A stretch of 64,000 nt of DNA from Albula goreensis (Eukaryota > Chordata > Actinopteri > Albuliformes > Albulidae), in assembly GCA_022829145.1 (NCBI GenBank), contig CM040748.1, positions 31,098,501 through 31,162,500 on the forward strand, given 5' to 3'. The translations under genes were made by a program, and so were the position numbers. Below are positions 12,064 through 21,606 of the stretch, piece after piece; position 1 is the stretch's first letter; every line of letters starts with the position of its first letter. Under the pieces are notes generated by a model, which was given only the letters and a program-made list of their open reading frames with translations, was not told where the DNA came from and did no database searches.

Positions 12064-13144
12064 GTCAGGTTATGCTTTGTGTACATTACTGTGTTTGGTT
12101 GGCCTGTGCTGGGTTATGTTTTGTGTACATTGCTGTGTTTGGTTGGCCTGTGCTGGGTTATGCTTTGTGTACATTGCTGTGTTTGTTTGTGCCAGGTTAT
12201 GTTTTGCATTACTGTTTGGTTGGCCTGTGCTAGGTTATGTTTTGTGTACACTGCTGTGTTTGGTTGGCATTGCTTTGTGTTTGCTGTTTTGGGCCTGTGC
12301 TGGGTTATGTTTTGTGTACATTACTGTGTTTGGTTGGCCTGTGCTGGGTTATGTTTTGTGTACATTACTGTGTTTGGTTGGCCTGTGCTGTTTTGCTTAC
12401 TCTGGGTTATGTTTTGTGTACATTGTGTTTGGTTGGCTGTGTTTGGTTGGTTTGGTTGGCTGTGCTGGGTTATGTTTTTGGTTGTGTACATTGCTGTGTT
12501 TGGTTGGCCTCTGCTGGGTTATGTTTTGTGTACATTACTGTGTTTGGTTGGCCTGTGCTGGGTTATGTTTTGTGTACATTACTGTGTTTGGTTGGCCTGT
12601 GCTGGGTTATGTTTTGTGTACATTGCTGTGTTTGGTTGGCCTGTGCTGGGTTATGTTTTGTGTACATTGCTGTGTTTGGTTGGCCTGTGCTGGGTTATGT
12701 TTTGTGTACATTGCTGTGTTTGGTTGGCCTGTGCTGGGTTATGTTTTGTGTACATTGCTGTGTTTGGTTGGCCTGTGCTGGGTTATGTTTTGTGTACATT
12801 GCTGTGTTTGGTTGGCCTTTGGTTTGCTGCCTGTGCTGGGTTATGTTTTGTGTACATTGCTGTTTTGGTTGGCCTGTGCTGGGTTATGTTTTGTGTACAT
12901 TACTGTGTTTGGTTGGCCTGTGCTGGGTTATGCTTTGTTTACATTACTCTGTTTGGTTGGCCTGTGCTGGGTTATGTTTTGTGTACATTGCTGTGTTTGG
13001 TTGGCCTGTGCTAGGTTATGTTTTGTGTACATTGCTGTGTTTGGTTGGCCTGTGCTGGGTTATGTTTTGTGTACATTGCTGTGTTTGGTTGGCCTGTGCT
13101 GGGTTATGTTTTGTGTACACTGCTGTGTTTGGTTGGCCTGTGTG
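12064..13144. repeat. 44-bp minisatellite array, about 24 copies
   Basis: A 44-bp unit (words: tgtgctgggttatg, ttttgtgtacattgctg, tgtttggttggcc) is repeated head to tail over about 1.08 kb. Units from about 12486 to 12815 and 12840 to 13140 are almost identical. Units between 12180 and 12490 carry deletions and rearrangements. The common unit is 36/44 G or T, so the strands are very asymmetric. The unit contains no stop codon in any forward frame, and 44 is not a multiple of three. The array is therefore open in all three + frames (over 300 codons each), each giving the same cyclic hydrophobic Cys/Trp/Val-rich peptide. This is best explained as a by-product of the repeat and not as a gene. 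Confidence 0.95.
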
Positions 13145-13543
13145 AGATTATAGAGAGCCTGAATGTTCTGCAGTGGATCTCTCCTGGCACTTTGCAGAGG
13201 GAGAATGCCTCTGGGATTATTTAATTTGCATTGGCAAACAGGATTACCGGGCGTTCTGAACTCTGGGTTAACAAGACCGCACTTGACAATTGTACGAATA
13301 TATATATACTGTATATGTATGTTTATAAGACTGAACAGATCCTCAAACGTGTGAATTTGTGAATATTTTTGTCTCCTGCTATATTTTCAACTTGGGCCAA
13401 TCAGTCATTCTCAAGAAATGTAAACGAGAGATCTATCAACTGGCTTAACTTTTCAGATATTCTAAATATGGCGTGATGGTGGGCAATAACATGTCAACAA
13501 CAGAAAGAGATATGCAGGTGCATGTGCACCTACCCATACACAC

Positions 13544-13574
<31 letters not shown>

Positions 13575-14396
13575 CATTGACTTTCCATAGCAAAAGAAGG
13601 TTGGTAAAGAGCATTCATGTAAGGACACTAAACCACAGATTCAACCAGAACAAAAGGCACCGGACCTCCTCATCCAGACTTTCACCAAAGAGACTCAAGA
13701 AGTAAGAACAGGAGGAGAAAGAGGAGGTGAAAAGGGAGGAGGTAAACAGTACAAAAACAGAAGAGCAGAATAGAAGGAGAAGAGGTTTCGCTGGCAGCTC
13801 ATATCCAACAGCTGACAGACTGGCTGTTTTGGCTTTGCGTTACTGGGAAGTCTCCGGGCCCCTCCAGAATCCTGGCCCTCCACAAACAAATATCAACAAA
13901 GGCGACGTAGCCCGGGGCTCCTGGCAGCGCCCGAAAGTGAAACACAAATAAAACTGTCATCCCCGACTATCAGCCGCGGTGGAACCGAGCCAGGACCTTT
14001 CCCGCTACACTCTCATCTCTCCCAGTTCAAACTGAGGGATTACACAGAGGAAGTGCTTTGATTAAACACAATGGGCGTCTGTCCTCCGCTGATTTGCGGG
14101 GGTTTTTCGGGAAGCGAATCTCCTGACAGGGCCTGGATATGCAGTCACCACCATTCTGTAAGTCATCTCCTCAGGCTGTGGTGAGTCTGCGCTCTCAAAT
14201 AAAAACAGGTATGGTTCAGGGCCGCTTACAGCCAATCGTACTTCCTGATTTTACCCTCATAAACACTCATAAAATGGAAGCAGAGACATTGTAGTACTTA
14301 ATCAAACGAGATGAAAATATATACCCTGTCATTTGCACAGCTATTTCCCCAGTAGCATAGCTACGTTGCATCCATAATATATGCGAGAGCGTACAA
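13145..14396. other. Unique sequence with small simple repeats
   Basis: Contains a TA-rich run (atatatatactgtatatgtat) near 13299-13320 and a (CA)n microsatellite (listed separately). A GA-rich stretch at 13690-13775 is also low complexity. No gene is seen. Confidence 0.5.
13545..13573. repeat. (CA)n microsatellite
   Basis: About fourteen CA units, ending in catacattg. Confidence 0.9.
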
Positions 14397-14725
14397 CAGT
14401 CTTCCGTTGGTATCTGCAGGGATTGGTTCAAGGACCCCCCACGGATACCAAAATCCGCAGATGCTCAAGTCCCTTATATAAAATGGTGTAGTGTTTGCAT
14501 ATAATGTACGCACATCCTCCCATATATTTTAAATCATCTCTACATTACCTGTAATAACTAATACAATGCAAATGCTATGTAAATAGGTGTTATACTGTAT
14601 TGTTCAGGGAATAATGACAAGAAGAAAGTCTGTACATGTTCAATGTTTTTTTTTTTTTCAATATTTTCAGTACGCGATTGGTTGAATCTGCCAATGCGGA
14701 ACCTGCAGATACAGAAGGCCGACTG
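14397..14725 (-). mobile_element. MER2-like non-autonomous pogo/Tigger DNA transposon
   Basis: Terminal inverted repeats begin cagtc and end gactg. Over the outer 23 bases the two ends agree at 18 positions, including a shared gtatctgcag block. The right flank is TA; the left flank is AA, which would be a decayed TA duplication as expected for Tc1/mariner/pogo insertion. At 329 bp it is close to the length I recall for mammalian MER2 (about 345 bp). The interior follows that element almost word for word as I remember it (aggaccccccacggatacc, ctcaagtcccttatataaaa, gcacatcctccc, gggaataatgacaagaa, and near the right end gaatctgccaatgcgg). In the consensus orientation it lies on the minus strand. 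It encodes no protein and would depend on a Tigger transposase elsewhere. Confidence 0.8.
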
Positions 14726-15293
14726 TAAATCACGGCACCTGAAAATAACTTTTGGCCAGGGTACAAATTTTTATGGTCCAATTACTATTCGTTTCATTGA
14801 CATGTCAGTACAGGATGTGATGTACAGCTAAAAATGTTCAAGTGGGCCTTTTAGGAATATGTCTTCTCTGGGGAACAAATCTGTGATTCTTCATTGTACT
14901 TATCTGTAGTTTTTCCTCATAGAAACTATGACAAAAGCTTCAGTGGATGTACCTCATAGAGTTCCACTCCTCTTTAGGTACAGAATGATTTTTCTTTGGG
15001 TTTTCTGTATAAGTTACAAGGAAACTATGAGTTCGGTGACTTGGAAAGGCCTATCGATGTATGCTTATGAAAACACCAGTGTACAATGGAAATTATGTTG
15101 TTACATCCTATCAGTAAGGATGGCAGGGGGCCAGTGTTCTTTTTTCAGTACTAAAACCCTATACCCTTGGCATATCTTCTCCAATAGACTTTGGTTTATT
15201 GAGCTTAATCATATTTTAATATTTCATAGAATTGACTCACAGGTTTTTACCATTATTAATCTCAGGAAAATTTCGATTTTGAATAACTGTGTG

Positions 15294-15366
15294 GATTGAT
15301 TGATTTATTGATTGATTGATCGATCGATCGATTGGTTGATTGATTTATTGATCGGTTGATTGATCG
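15294..15366. repeat. (ATTG/GATC)n tetranucleotide microsatellite
   Basis: Imperfect run of attg, gatt and gatc tetranucleotides, including gatcgatcgatcgattgg. Confidence 0.9.
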
Positions 15367-16715
15367 GGTCTTCTGAGGAAGAAAAATATTATCAATGTCT
15401 TTAAAAATAGTTTTAAGGAAATGAGAACATGTATTTCATTCTTAGACAAATTGGAAAAAATAATGTTCTAATGATAGATCTGTGAAACACTGACAGCACA
15501 CAACCACTAATGAAATCTTTGAATTCAAGTGTGTAATGTCAAAATGAAAATATACATGTTTTTTCCACTACACCTATGATATATATGACCTTATATGTAT
15601 GTTACCCTTTTTGTGTAGATATCCCTGCAGTCCTGGTTCAGTGGAAAAGTCTGTTCCTCTCTGCTGATATTCCCTCTGTCATACAGGGATTTCTTTAAAA
15701 AGAGTGAAGTCAAAACAAAGCATTTGTCTGGGGGTGGGGAAAGCACAGAACCACTTCCTGTGTAGCAGGACGAGACACTTCAAAGGACTACAGTACCCAA
15801 TGCCACTCATTGTTGAAGAACAGCTATCAATGCCATTGGCTCTGTTTCGACAGGCCTGGCTTTTACTGAGATGATAAAGAGGTCATTGTATTTGATAATT
15901 GATTCATATATTTTTTTTTGAAAACCAAGATTTGGGTGACATCTTTTTCAGGGCACGTTTAATTTTATAGGCGTTTACAATGTAGAGGGTCCAAAGCCAT
16001 GTTACTGTCACTTTCTACCTATGTGAATTTGACGCCATGCAGTGTTGACTTAAACATGGCAGCCGTTATTGAAGGGAATGTGCTCTGTTTTGACCGTCGC
16101 ACAATTAGTTTTAACCATCAAAACAGTTCGGACTCTGTCTGAATGCCCAGTTCATCGGATTTGATCAATTTACAATTTCATGCTTGATGGATACATAGCT
16201 CAAAACTGAAGCCGTGTGATTAATAGCTTCAATTTCAGCTACATAAATAGTTAATGAACGTAAGTCCAATCTTACTGTATATATTTTTCCTCCAGTTAGT
16301 CATTCAGGTGTACATATTTATTATCTGGCATTAATGTCACAAGAAGTATTGATTGTCATTATAGTAAAATAGCTGAGTAGGAAAATTAATAGGTTCCTAC
16401 TTATTCTTTTATGGATAAAATGGAGCAGAGGGTGAAAAATATCAAGGCAAGATGCAGTCAGTCTCGAGCACTCAGGCCTCAGAGCTTACCCTTTGGGGAA
16501 TGTGGTCACTAAACACAGGCAGAAATTAATTGAACTGGATCCAATAGCGATTTAGTGCACTCCATCAGCAATGTAGATGTAATAACGAAGTATGTTTGTG
16601 CTTAATTCTTCTATCCAAGATGCTGATAGAGACAGAACTAGAGTTATGCGGTGCTGTAAGTTTGCCATTGGAGTCTGGTGGTAGCTGCAGTGTCTAATGT
16701 TCCAGGGGAAAGTAT

Positions 16716-16742
16716 GCGCGCACACACACACACACACACACA
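16716..16742. repeat. (CA)n microsatellite
   Basis: A gcgcg start followed by about eleven CA units. The alternating purine-pyrimidine pattern could adopt Z-DNA. Confidence 0.9.
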
Positions 16743-17155
16743 TACACATGCACGCGCTCCAGTTATGTGGGAAAACCCTTCCAAATCCCACAAAATGGGC
16801 ACTTTCCTACAGAAATTCTGCAATATAATTTTCATCAGTCTAGCATTCTTACTGGTAGTCCTTTTTTAATCCCAAATAAGAAAATTATACCACTATTCAA
16901 TCCACCTATGATATCTTTGTATAACAAGTTTTTTTTATTTTGTTGGTTTTCATACTCATTTTCATAATTCATAATTATAACAATAAGAAAAGCTTCTTGT
17001 TTAAAACTGGTGAACACTTGGTGCTGTGGTGATCATTGTTCTGCAGGTTGAAGGACAGCGATGAGAATTCAAAGAGAGACGAGAATCTTTCTGTTTTTTT
17101 TCATAATTTATCTATGATTTATAGCATGCCGTTCTTGTTACCTTTTCTCAGACAT

Positions 17156-17195
17156 CCGAGAGAAAGAGAGAAAGAGAGAGAAAAGCAGACTGAAA
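17156..17195. repeat. GA-rich low-complexity tract
   Basis: Repeated gagagaaagagagaaag words on the + strand; a similar, weaker tract lies at 17470-17515. Confidence 0.75.
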
Positions 17196-17959
17196 GCTGA
17201 AACTGAGGGAAAGAGACCCAGACTAAGCGTTCCGACACTAGCATCACCGCTGCAGTAAACGCTGGGGATCACGGCCCATTATTCCTTTCCCTTTACCTCA
17301 TGCCCTCATTAAACCTCGCGGAGCCTATTTGTGCGGGTTTGGGTTACCAGCTTTTCAAATAAGAGCCTGGCCTGGCCCTGGCCTTGAGTCGCTTCATCCG
17401 AATGAGTCACGGGGTCTTGTAAACAGGTCGTCCGATCTGATTTCTGGAGGGAGTCTAGCTGTTAAGAAAAGAGAATGTGAGAGAAAGAGAGAGAGACGGA
17501 CAGGGAGAAAGAGGTTTGGGGAATTTACGCCGAGCTCCCCTAAGGTCGTCTGAGGGGGATCTGGTGCCAGTCGCGGCCTCAAATGACCCGCCTCGCCGCC
17601 CGGCGCTCCCATGGCCACACGCGGCACGGCGAAGGTTACCGGCACATCAAACGCGGGGAGCGCCTCGTTTAAATTCTTTTGTGTGGGCCGTGGGATTTGG
17701 TTTAACGAGCTGAGAGGAACCATTGGACTGCTGGCTCTTATGCACATACGGGGTAAGATTGGGGAACCCCCACACCCACCCCAACCCCGAGCCAGGCATC
17801 TCTCACCTCCACAATGCACCGCTATGTAAGGGAGAATGGAAAGTGTGGCACAGAGCTCAGCGCCATCTACAGGACTGCCAACATTAGCACCTAAGCTTAT
17901 TTAAGCATAACATAATGTCCTTACAAATGAACAGTCATCAGACTGCCATTACCAATGAC

Positions 17960-18054
17960 AAAACTGATCCTAAATCAGCACTCTCACCCTTAGAAGCATT
18001 ATGAATAATGGCCCAAGATGGCTCAAAGCAGGAGTGCTGATCTGGATCAGTTTT
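17960..18054. mobile_element. Palindromic MITE-like element, about 95 bp
   Basis: The two ends are long inverted repeats: aaaactgatcctaaatcag at the left, and at the right the inverse of aaaactgatccagatcag, both running into cagcactc. The core (agaagcattatgaataatggccc) is short. The whole could fold into one hairpin. A half-copy of the same family (ctgaccccagatcagcactc and onward) occurs at 63632-63670. This pattern is familiar from teleost genomes, though I cannot name the family. It directly abuts the SINE that follows. Confidence 0.6.
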
Positions 18055-18070
18055 TCCTCACCCACGGGCA

Positions 18071-18270
18071 GCAGTGGATGATAATGGTCAACCCAAAAGG
18101 TAGTGGGTTCGATTCCCAGCTAGGGCACTGATGTTGTACCCATGCAGCAAGGTACTTAACCTGAATTAAAATATCCACCTGTAAAAGTGGATAGTGTGTA
18201 GAAATGTAGAACTGTGTAAATCACTCTGAATAAGATTGGCTGCTAAATGCTTAAAATGTGTTATGTAATT
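18071..18270 (+). mobile_element. tRNA-derived SINE (degenerate)
   Basis: A polymerase III B box, ggttcgattcc, is at 18106-18116. It is followed by tagggcactgatgttgtacc and aaggtacttaacctgaatt, body words I associate with the eel UnaSINE type. The 3' tail at 18221-18250 (tcactctgaataagattgg then ctgctaaatg) is a mutated form of the common teleost SINE/LINE tail. The A box is decayed. The element is diverged and probably inactive. The family name is from memory; the class assignment is firm. Confidence 0.8.
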
Positions 18271-18589
18271 CATATCCTCACCCAGGGGTATAGGGAACTC
18301 TGCCCTTACAGAACCACTGGGTGTGTTGATTTGTGTTCCAGCCCAGATCTAACAAGCTTGATTCACACAATGGTGCTGATGAGCTGCTGACGAGAAGAAT
18401 CAGGTGCCGGATTGGAACAGAAAGCTTAACACCCCACTAACACCCCCTTACTCTGTAGGAGTAGGGTTCCCTACCCCCGTCCTAACCTTACACATAATGA
18501 GACTAAAAAGGTAAAAACGATCCCACACCAGCGCTCTGAAACGTTTTCTGTTCAGGGCCTCTGAGTTATTGCTTTCCCCTCCTGTGTCT
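18271..18589. other. Unique sequence, nothing recognised
   Basis: Short unique stretch between the SINE and the CpG-rich patch. No splice-bounded open frame or repeat is seen. Confidence 0.5.
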
Positions 18590-18745
18590 CCGGGCGTGAA
18601 GGTGAGGGCCCGCAGCAGGTCAGCGCGCCTCACCTGGGGGCCGCCGCGGAGCCCGCTAGCCCTGCCGAGCCCAGGCGCAGTCAGGCCCGGGCGTTAGAGA
18701 GGGCTGGGGTGCGCGGCGGTGCACGAGGGGCCCCCGCAGGCAGAG
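18590..18745. other. Small CpG-rich patch
   Basis: GC-rich sequence with many CpG dinucleotides (for example cagcgcgcctcac, ggccgccgcggagcc, gtgcgcggcggtgc) in an otherwise CpG-poor region. Near 18632 the minus strand reads cccccag/gtgaggcgc, a good splice-donor match, but I find no convincing minus-strand acceptor at exon distance. It may be a small CpG island, an unrecognised first exon or an ancient GC-rich element. Confidence 0.35.
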
Positions 18746-18890
18746 AGGGGGAGCACAAAGAGGGCCCTCTGTTCTGCACCGAGGCCTTGGCAGAGAGCGC
18801 TGGCAGCCCCACGCTTCCCCAGGGCTGGGAGCCGGAGCCTGCCCAGTCTCAACCTGCCCACCCTGCTGCCAGCTGCCAGCTCCCAGACTC

Positions 18891-19300
18891 CCTCTCTCTC
18901 TCTGTCTCTCACACACACACAGAGTCACACACTCACACTTTCACACATTACCCTCTCACACACGCGAACAAGCACAAACGCACACGAGATACATGCACAC
19001 CGCTTGACAAATGCTCACACATATCCATTCACACATGAGCTCTCTCTCTGACACACACACATTCTGTGTGTCTCTCTCTCATACACACACGCACAAATGC
19101 ACAAAAACATACATGCATGCAGCCTGACACGTATCTGACAAATGCTCACACATATTCATTCACACGTTGTCTCTCTCTTTGACACACACATTCCCTCTCT
19201 CTCTGTCACATACACACTTTGTTTTTCTCTCCCACACACACATAGACACACTTTCCCACTGTCACACACACATACTCACTCTCTCTTGATTCCTCACACA
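18891..19300. repeat. CT/CA-rich compound simple repeat with internal duplication
   Basis: Imperfect (CT)n and (CA)n tracts alternate over about 400 bases. Inside, a longer segment is duplicated: tgacaaatgctcacacat begins at 19005 and again at 19136, and the flanking words (ttcacac, tctctctct, gacacacaca) follow in the same order. The duplication period is therefore about 131 bases. Confidence 0.85.
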
Positions 19301-20143
19301 ATGGCATGTAACATAAAAACATAAAACATCAGGACATACTAAGAAAACATTCTTAATGTTCCAATGGCTATGGCTTGCCCAATTGCACTTTGGGCAACAC
19401 CATCATAGAGGGAGGGTTTCAGTTTGCAGGGGTGTGCTTGCCATCTCTGGTCATTGGGTCACCAGTTACACTTTAACTGTACCCCTTTGAAAAAAAAAAC
19501 GCATTGAAACAACTGTCTCTCTCTCTCAAACACACACTTTTTCTCACATCATTGTGCATATGTGGGCACCTAAATACTGGATGTGTTCACACAGAAACCA
19601 TACACTTCTGAGTCACTGTAGAACCACCTATAGATAATAAGTGCCTGTGTTCTTGCCTTTCCTTCAGCCTTCAAGCAGTTCAATTTCAACCATTGTGTCA
19701 GTGCAACTCAAAAACAAGAGCCAATATAACCTGCCATCCACGCAAATGCCGCACTATCCGGTGAAATTTACAACAGAACGTTCCCGGAGTAACATCTACT
19801 CTTTTTTCCACCCCCACACACATATGTGTGATACATAGCTAGCTCTCCACTGTACTACAGAGAATCAAAAAAAAACCCTCTGTCAGTGTTTTTTCGGGAG
19901 CCGGGAGAAACACAGCGGTCGGCATGCCAACAGAATATGACACTCATGTTAATCTGCTCCCTGCAGGGGAAAAACACACAGAGGGATTCTATTACCCCAT
20001 TCATTAGGCCCCGGCGCGCTTCTTCCTGTACGGGGATTACCGGCCGCAATATTCTGCAAGTGGTCTCCTCCACAGGCCGGGCCAGCACCCCCTGACATCA
20101 TCAATCCCAGAGCAAAAGTGAGGAGGAATAAAGTGGAATTATT
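19301..20143. other. Unique sequence, no gene seen
   Basis: Unique DNA with an A run near 19490 and short ca-rich words near 19810. No protein-like frame or known repeat family is recognised. Confidence 0.5.
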
Positions 20144-20188
20144 GGGTGAAGGGAGGTAGGGGGTGGGGGTGAAGGGTGGAGGCTGGGA
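20144..20188 (+). other. G-quadruplex-prone tract
   Basis: On the + strand, five or more runs of at least three G are separated by loops of 1-5 bases (gggtgaagggagg, then agggggtgggggtgaaggg). This satisfies the usual G3+N1-7 pattern. Confidence 0.75.
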
Positions 20189-20319
20189 CGGGACAAACAA
20201 TTAGACGTCAAATCATTGCCTGGCATTGTAAATAAATGAGCTTCAGATCTCGGTCATTATCCTCAAATTAACGGCAATTGAGCGAAATTAAAGTTATTGC
20301 CAGCAGATGTGGTGGCAGA
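20189..20319. promoter_or_regulatory. Candidate conserved noncoding or enhancer segment
   Basis: AT-rich unique segment with dense transcription-factor-like words: caattag, gacgtc, GTAAATAAA (FOX-type, 20228-20236), cctcaaattaacggc and gcaattgagc. It is set between two G-quadruplex-prone tracts. Function is inferred from motif clustering only. Confidence 0.25.
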
Positions 20320-20364
20320 GGGGGTTTCGGGGGGAGGTTTTGGGGTGAGGGTGGGGGGGTGGGG
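20320..20364 (+). other. G-quadruplex-prone tract
   Basis: Dense G runs with short loops: gggggtttcggggggagg, then ggggtgagggtggggggg and a final gggg. A stable + strand quadruplex is plausible. Confidence 0.75.
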
Positions 20365-21357
20365 TTCAGCCTCCCGTGCCATGGGAGTGCCAAGACGCCG
20401 CAGGCTCGGCTGGTTCCATTTTCGGCGAAGCGCTTGGGTTTTTAATGCGCGTTCGATACCTGCGACGGAGAGAGGGGGAGGGGGCTCTCCTGCTGTGCCA
20501 TGCACCTGCTAAGACGTGCTCCCGGCAAATCAAGCCCCGAGCCAGACCCTTTGCTCTTTTTCCCAGTGATTACACTCAAAAGCTGCTCTGTGACATCAGA
20601 GTACACTTTAGATTACAATTACAATCAGATGTTGGGGGAAAGAAAAAAAAATTATTTCTGGAAAAAAAAAATCTTCTCCTCTGATTTAATTCTGGTTTCC
20701 AGAAATGCGACATGAGTTCGGGGGTACCGCACAGGATATCTCCACTGATTACGAGTTCTGATGCTGCATTTTCGGGGATAGTTTTCATAGTTTCAGTTTT
20801 AGTCGATGGCACGGCCTTTCCTGATATCGTTCTACGGTGAAAATAAGACCAATATTTTACATTTGAAGAATGCTACTGAGCAGATGCTTGGCTAATGACT
20901 ATTAATGGTTTTGTGAGAAGAAGTACATAATATATCAACGCGACTGCACAGCACACATGGGTAGTCAGATTTATAGTGTTCAGAGGAATTATAAAACCAT
21001 GACTAAAACCTGGTGGCTACTGGAAAAGGGTAAAATACTGGAGTAGGCCTTACGGCTGTCTCTCTACGTCCCATGCAGGAAGACAAGCATTGAGGTCATA
21101 GCTATTAAATATAAAATGTTACCATTTGCTTGGCAGCTTGCTAATGTCCTAATTTAGTATTCTTTCGTAACAGTGATAAGAGACATACCTCTTGTTAAAT
21201 ATAAAGTATAATTCCTGTGTTTCTTTATCGATGGAAAGTGTGAATGATTAACGCTTGCCTTTTTGTATCACATTTTGAAATTGGTAAGCAATAATTATAA
21301 TACTACTTCAGGACTTGTGGTGTATCCCAGAGTTTTTATGAGGTTCTATTGCAAGTG
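20365..21357. other. Unique sequence, no gene seen
   Basis: Unique DNA with two A runs near 20642 and 20662. Several overlapping short open frames near 20376-20715 have no recognisable features. Confidence 0.5.
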
Positions 21358-21606
21358 TAGACTCTTAGACACAATAGTTCTTTCTCGCACCCATAGAGGT
21401 TTTTATTTGTCCTGCTGGGGGAACCCTTAAAGGTTTATTTTAGATACAGATATCTTTTAGGGGGCATTTATAAAACCCTCAGAATCGGGTTCGACAGAGA
21501 ACTTGGACAATTTTTATATAAATGAAGAATCTTTTGGGGTTCCCCATCAGGACAAAAAAAGAACCCTTATGGAATAATGTTCTAATAAGACTGTTCTAAG
21601 AGTATA
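21358..21606. mobile_element. TIR element (MITE-like), 249 bp
   Basis: The left end tagactcttaga and the right end tctaagagtata are inverse repeats matching at 11 of 12 positions, with TA at the outermost positions. Inside, ggttctt/aagaaccc-type words recur (aacccttaaagg, cgggttcgacagagaac, gaacccttatggaa), the signature of a common teleost non-autonomous DNA element. No coding capacity. Superfamily unassigned; TA outer bases would fit a Tc1/mariner-type target. Confidence 0.55.

Larger units (their letters stand above)
14726..17959. other. Unique sequence with microsatellites, no gene recognised
   Basis: Holds an attg/gatc microsatellite (15294-15366), a (CA)n repeat (16716-16742), GA-rich tracts near 17156-17195 and 17470-17515, and a CpG-richer patch at about 17520-17680. 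A 123-codon frame at 14928-15299 has no recognisable feature. No gene is supported. Confidence 0.5.

Noticed and set aside
12077-13153. 358-codon open frame (and two more above 300 codons) on the + strand
   Set aside because: All three lie in the 44-bp minisatellite, whose unit lacks stops in every frame. They encode the same cyclic low-complexity peptide, so they are repeat artefacts.
17807-17821. 15-nt minus-strand segment between good acceptor and donor
   Set aside because: Too short to judge from sequence; such pairs occur by chance and no gene context exists.
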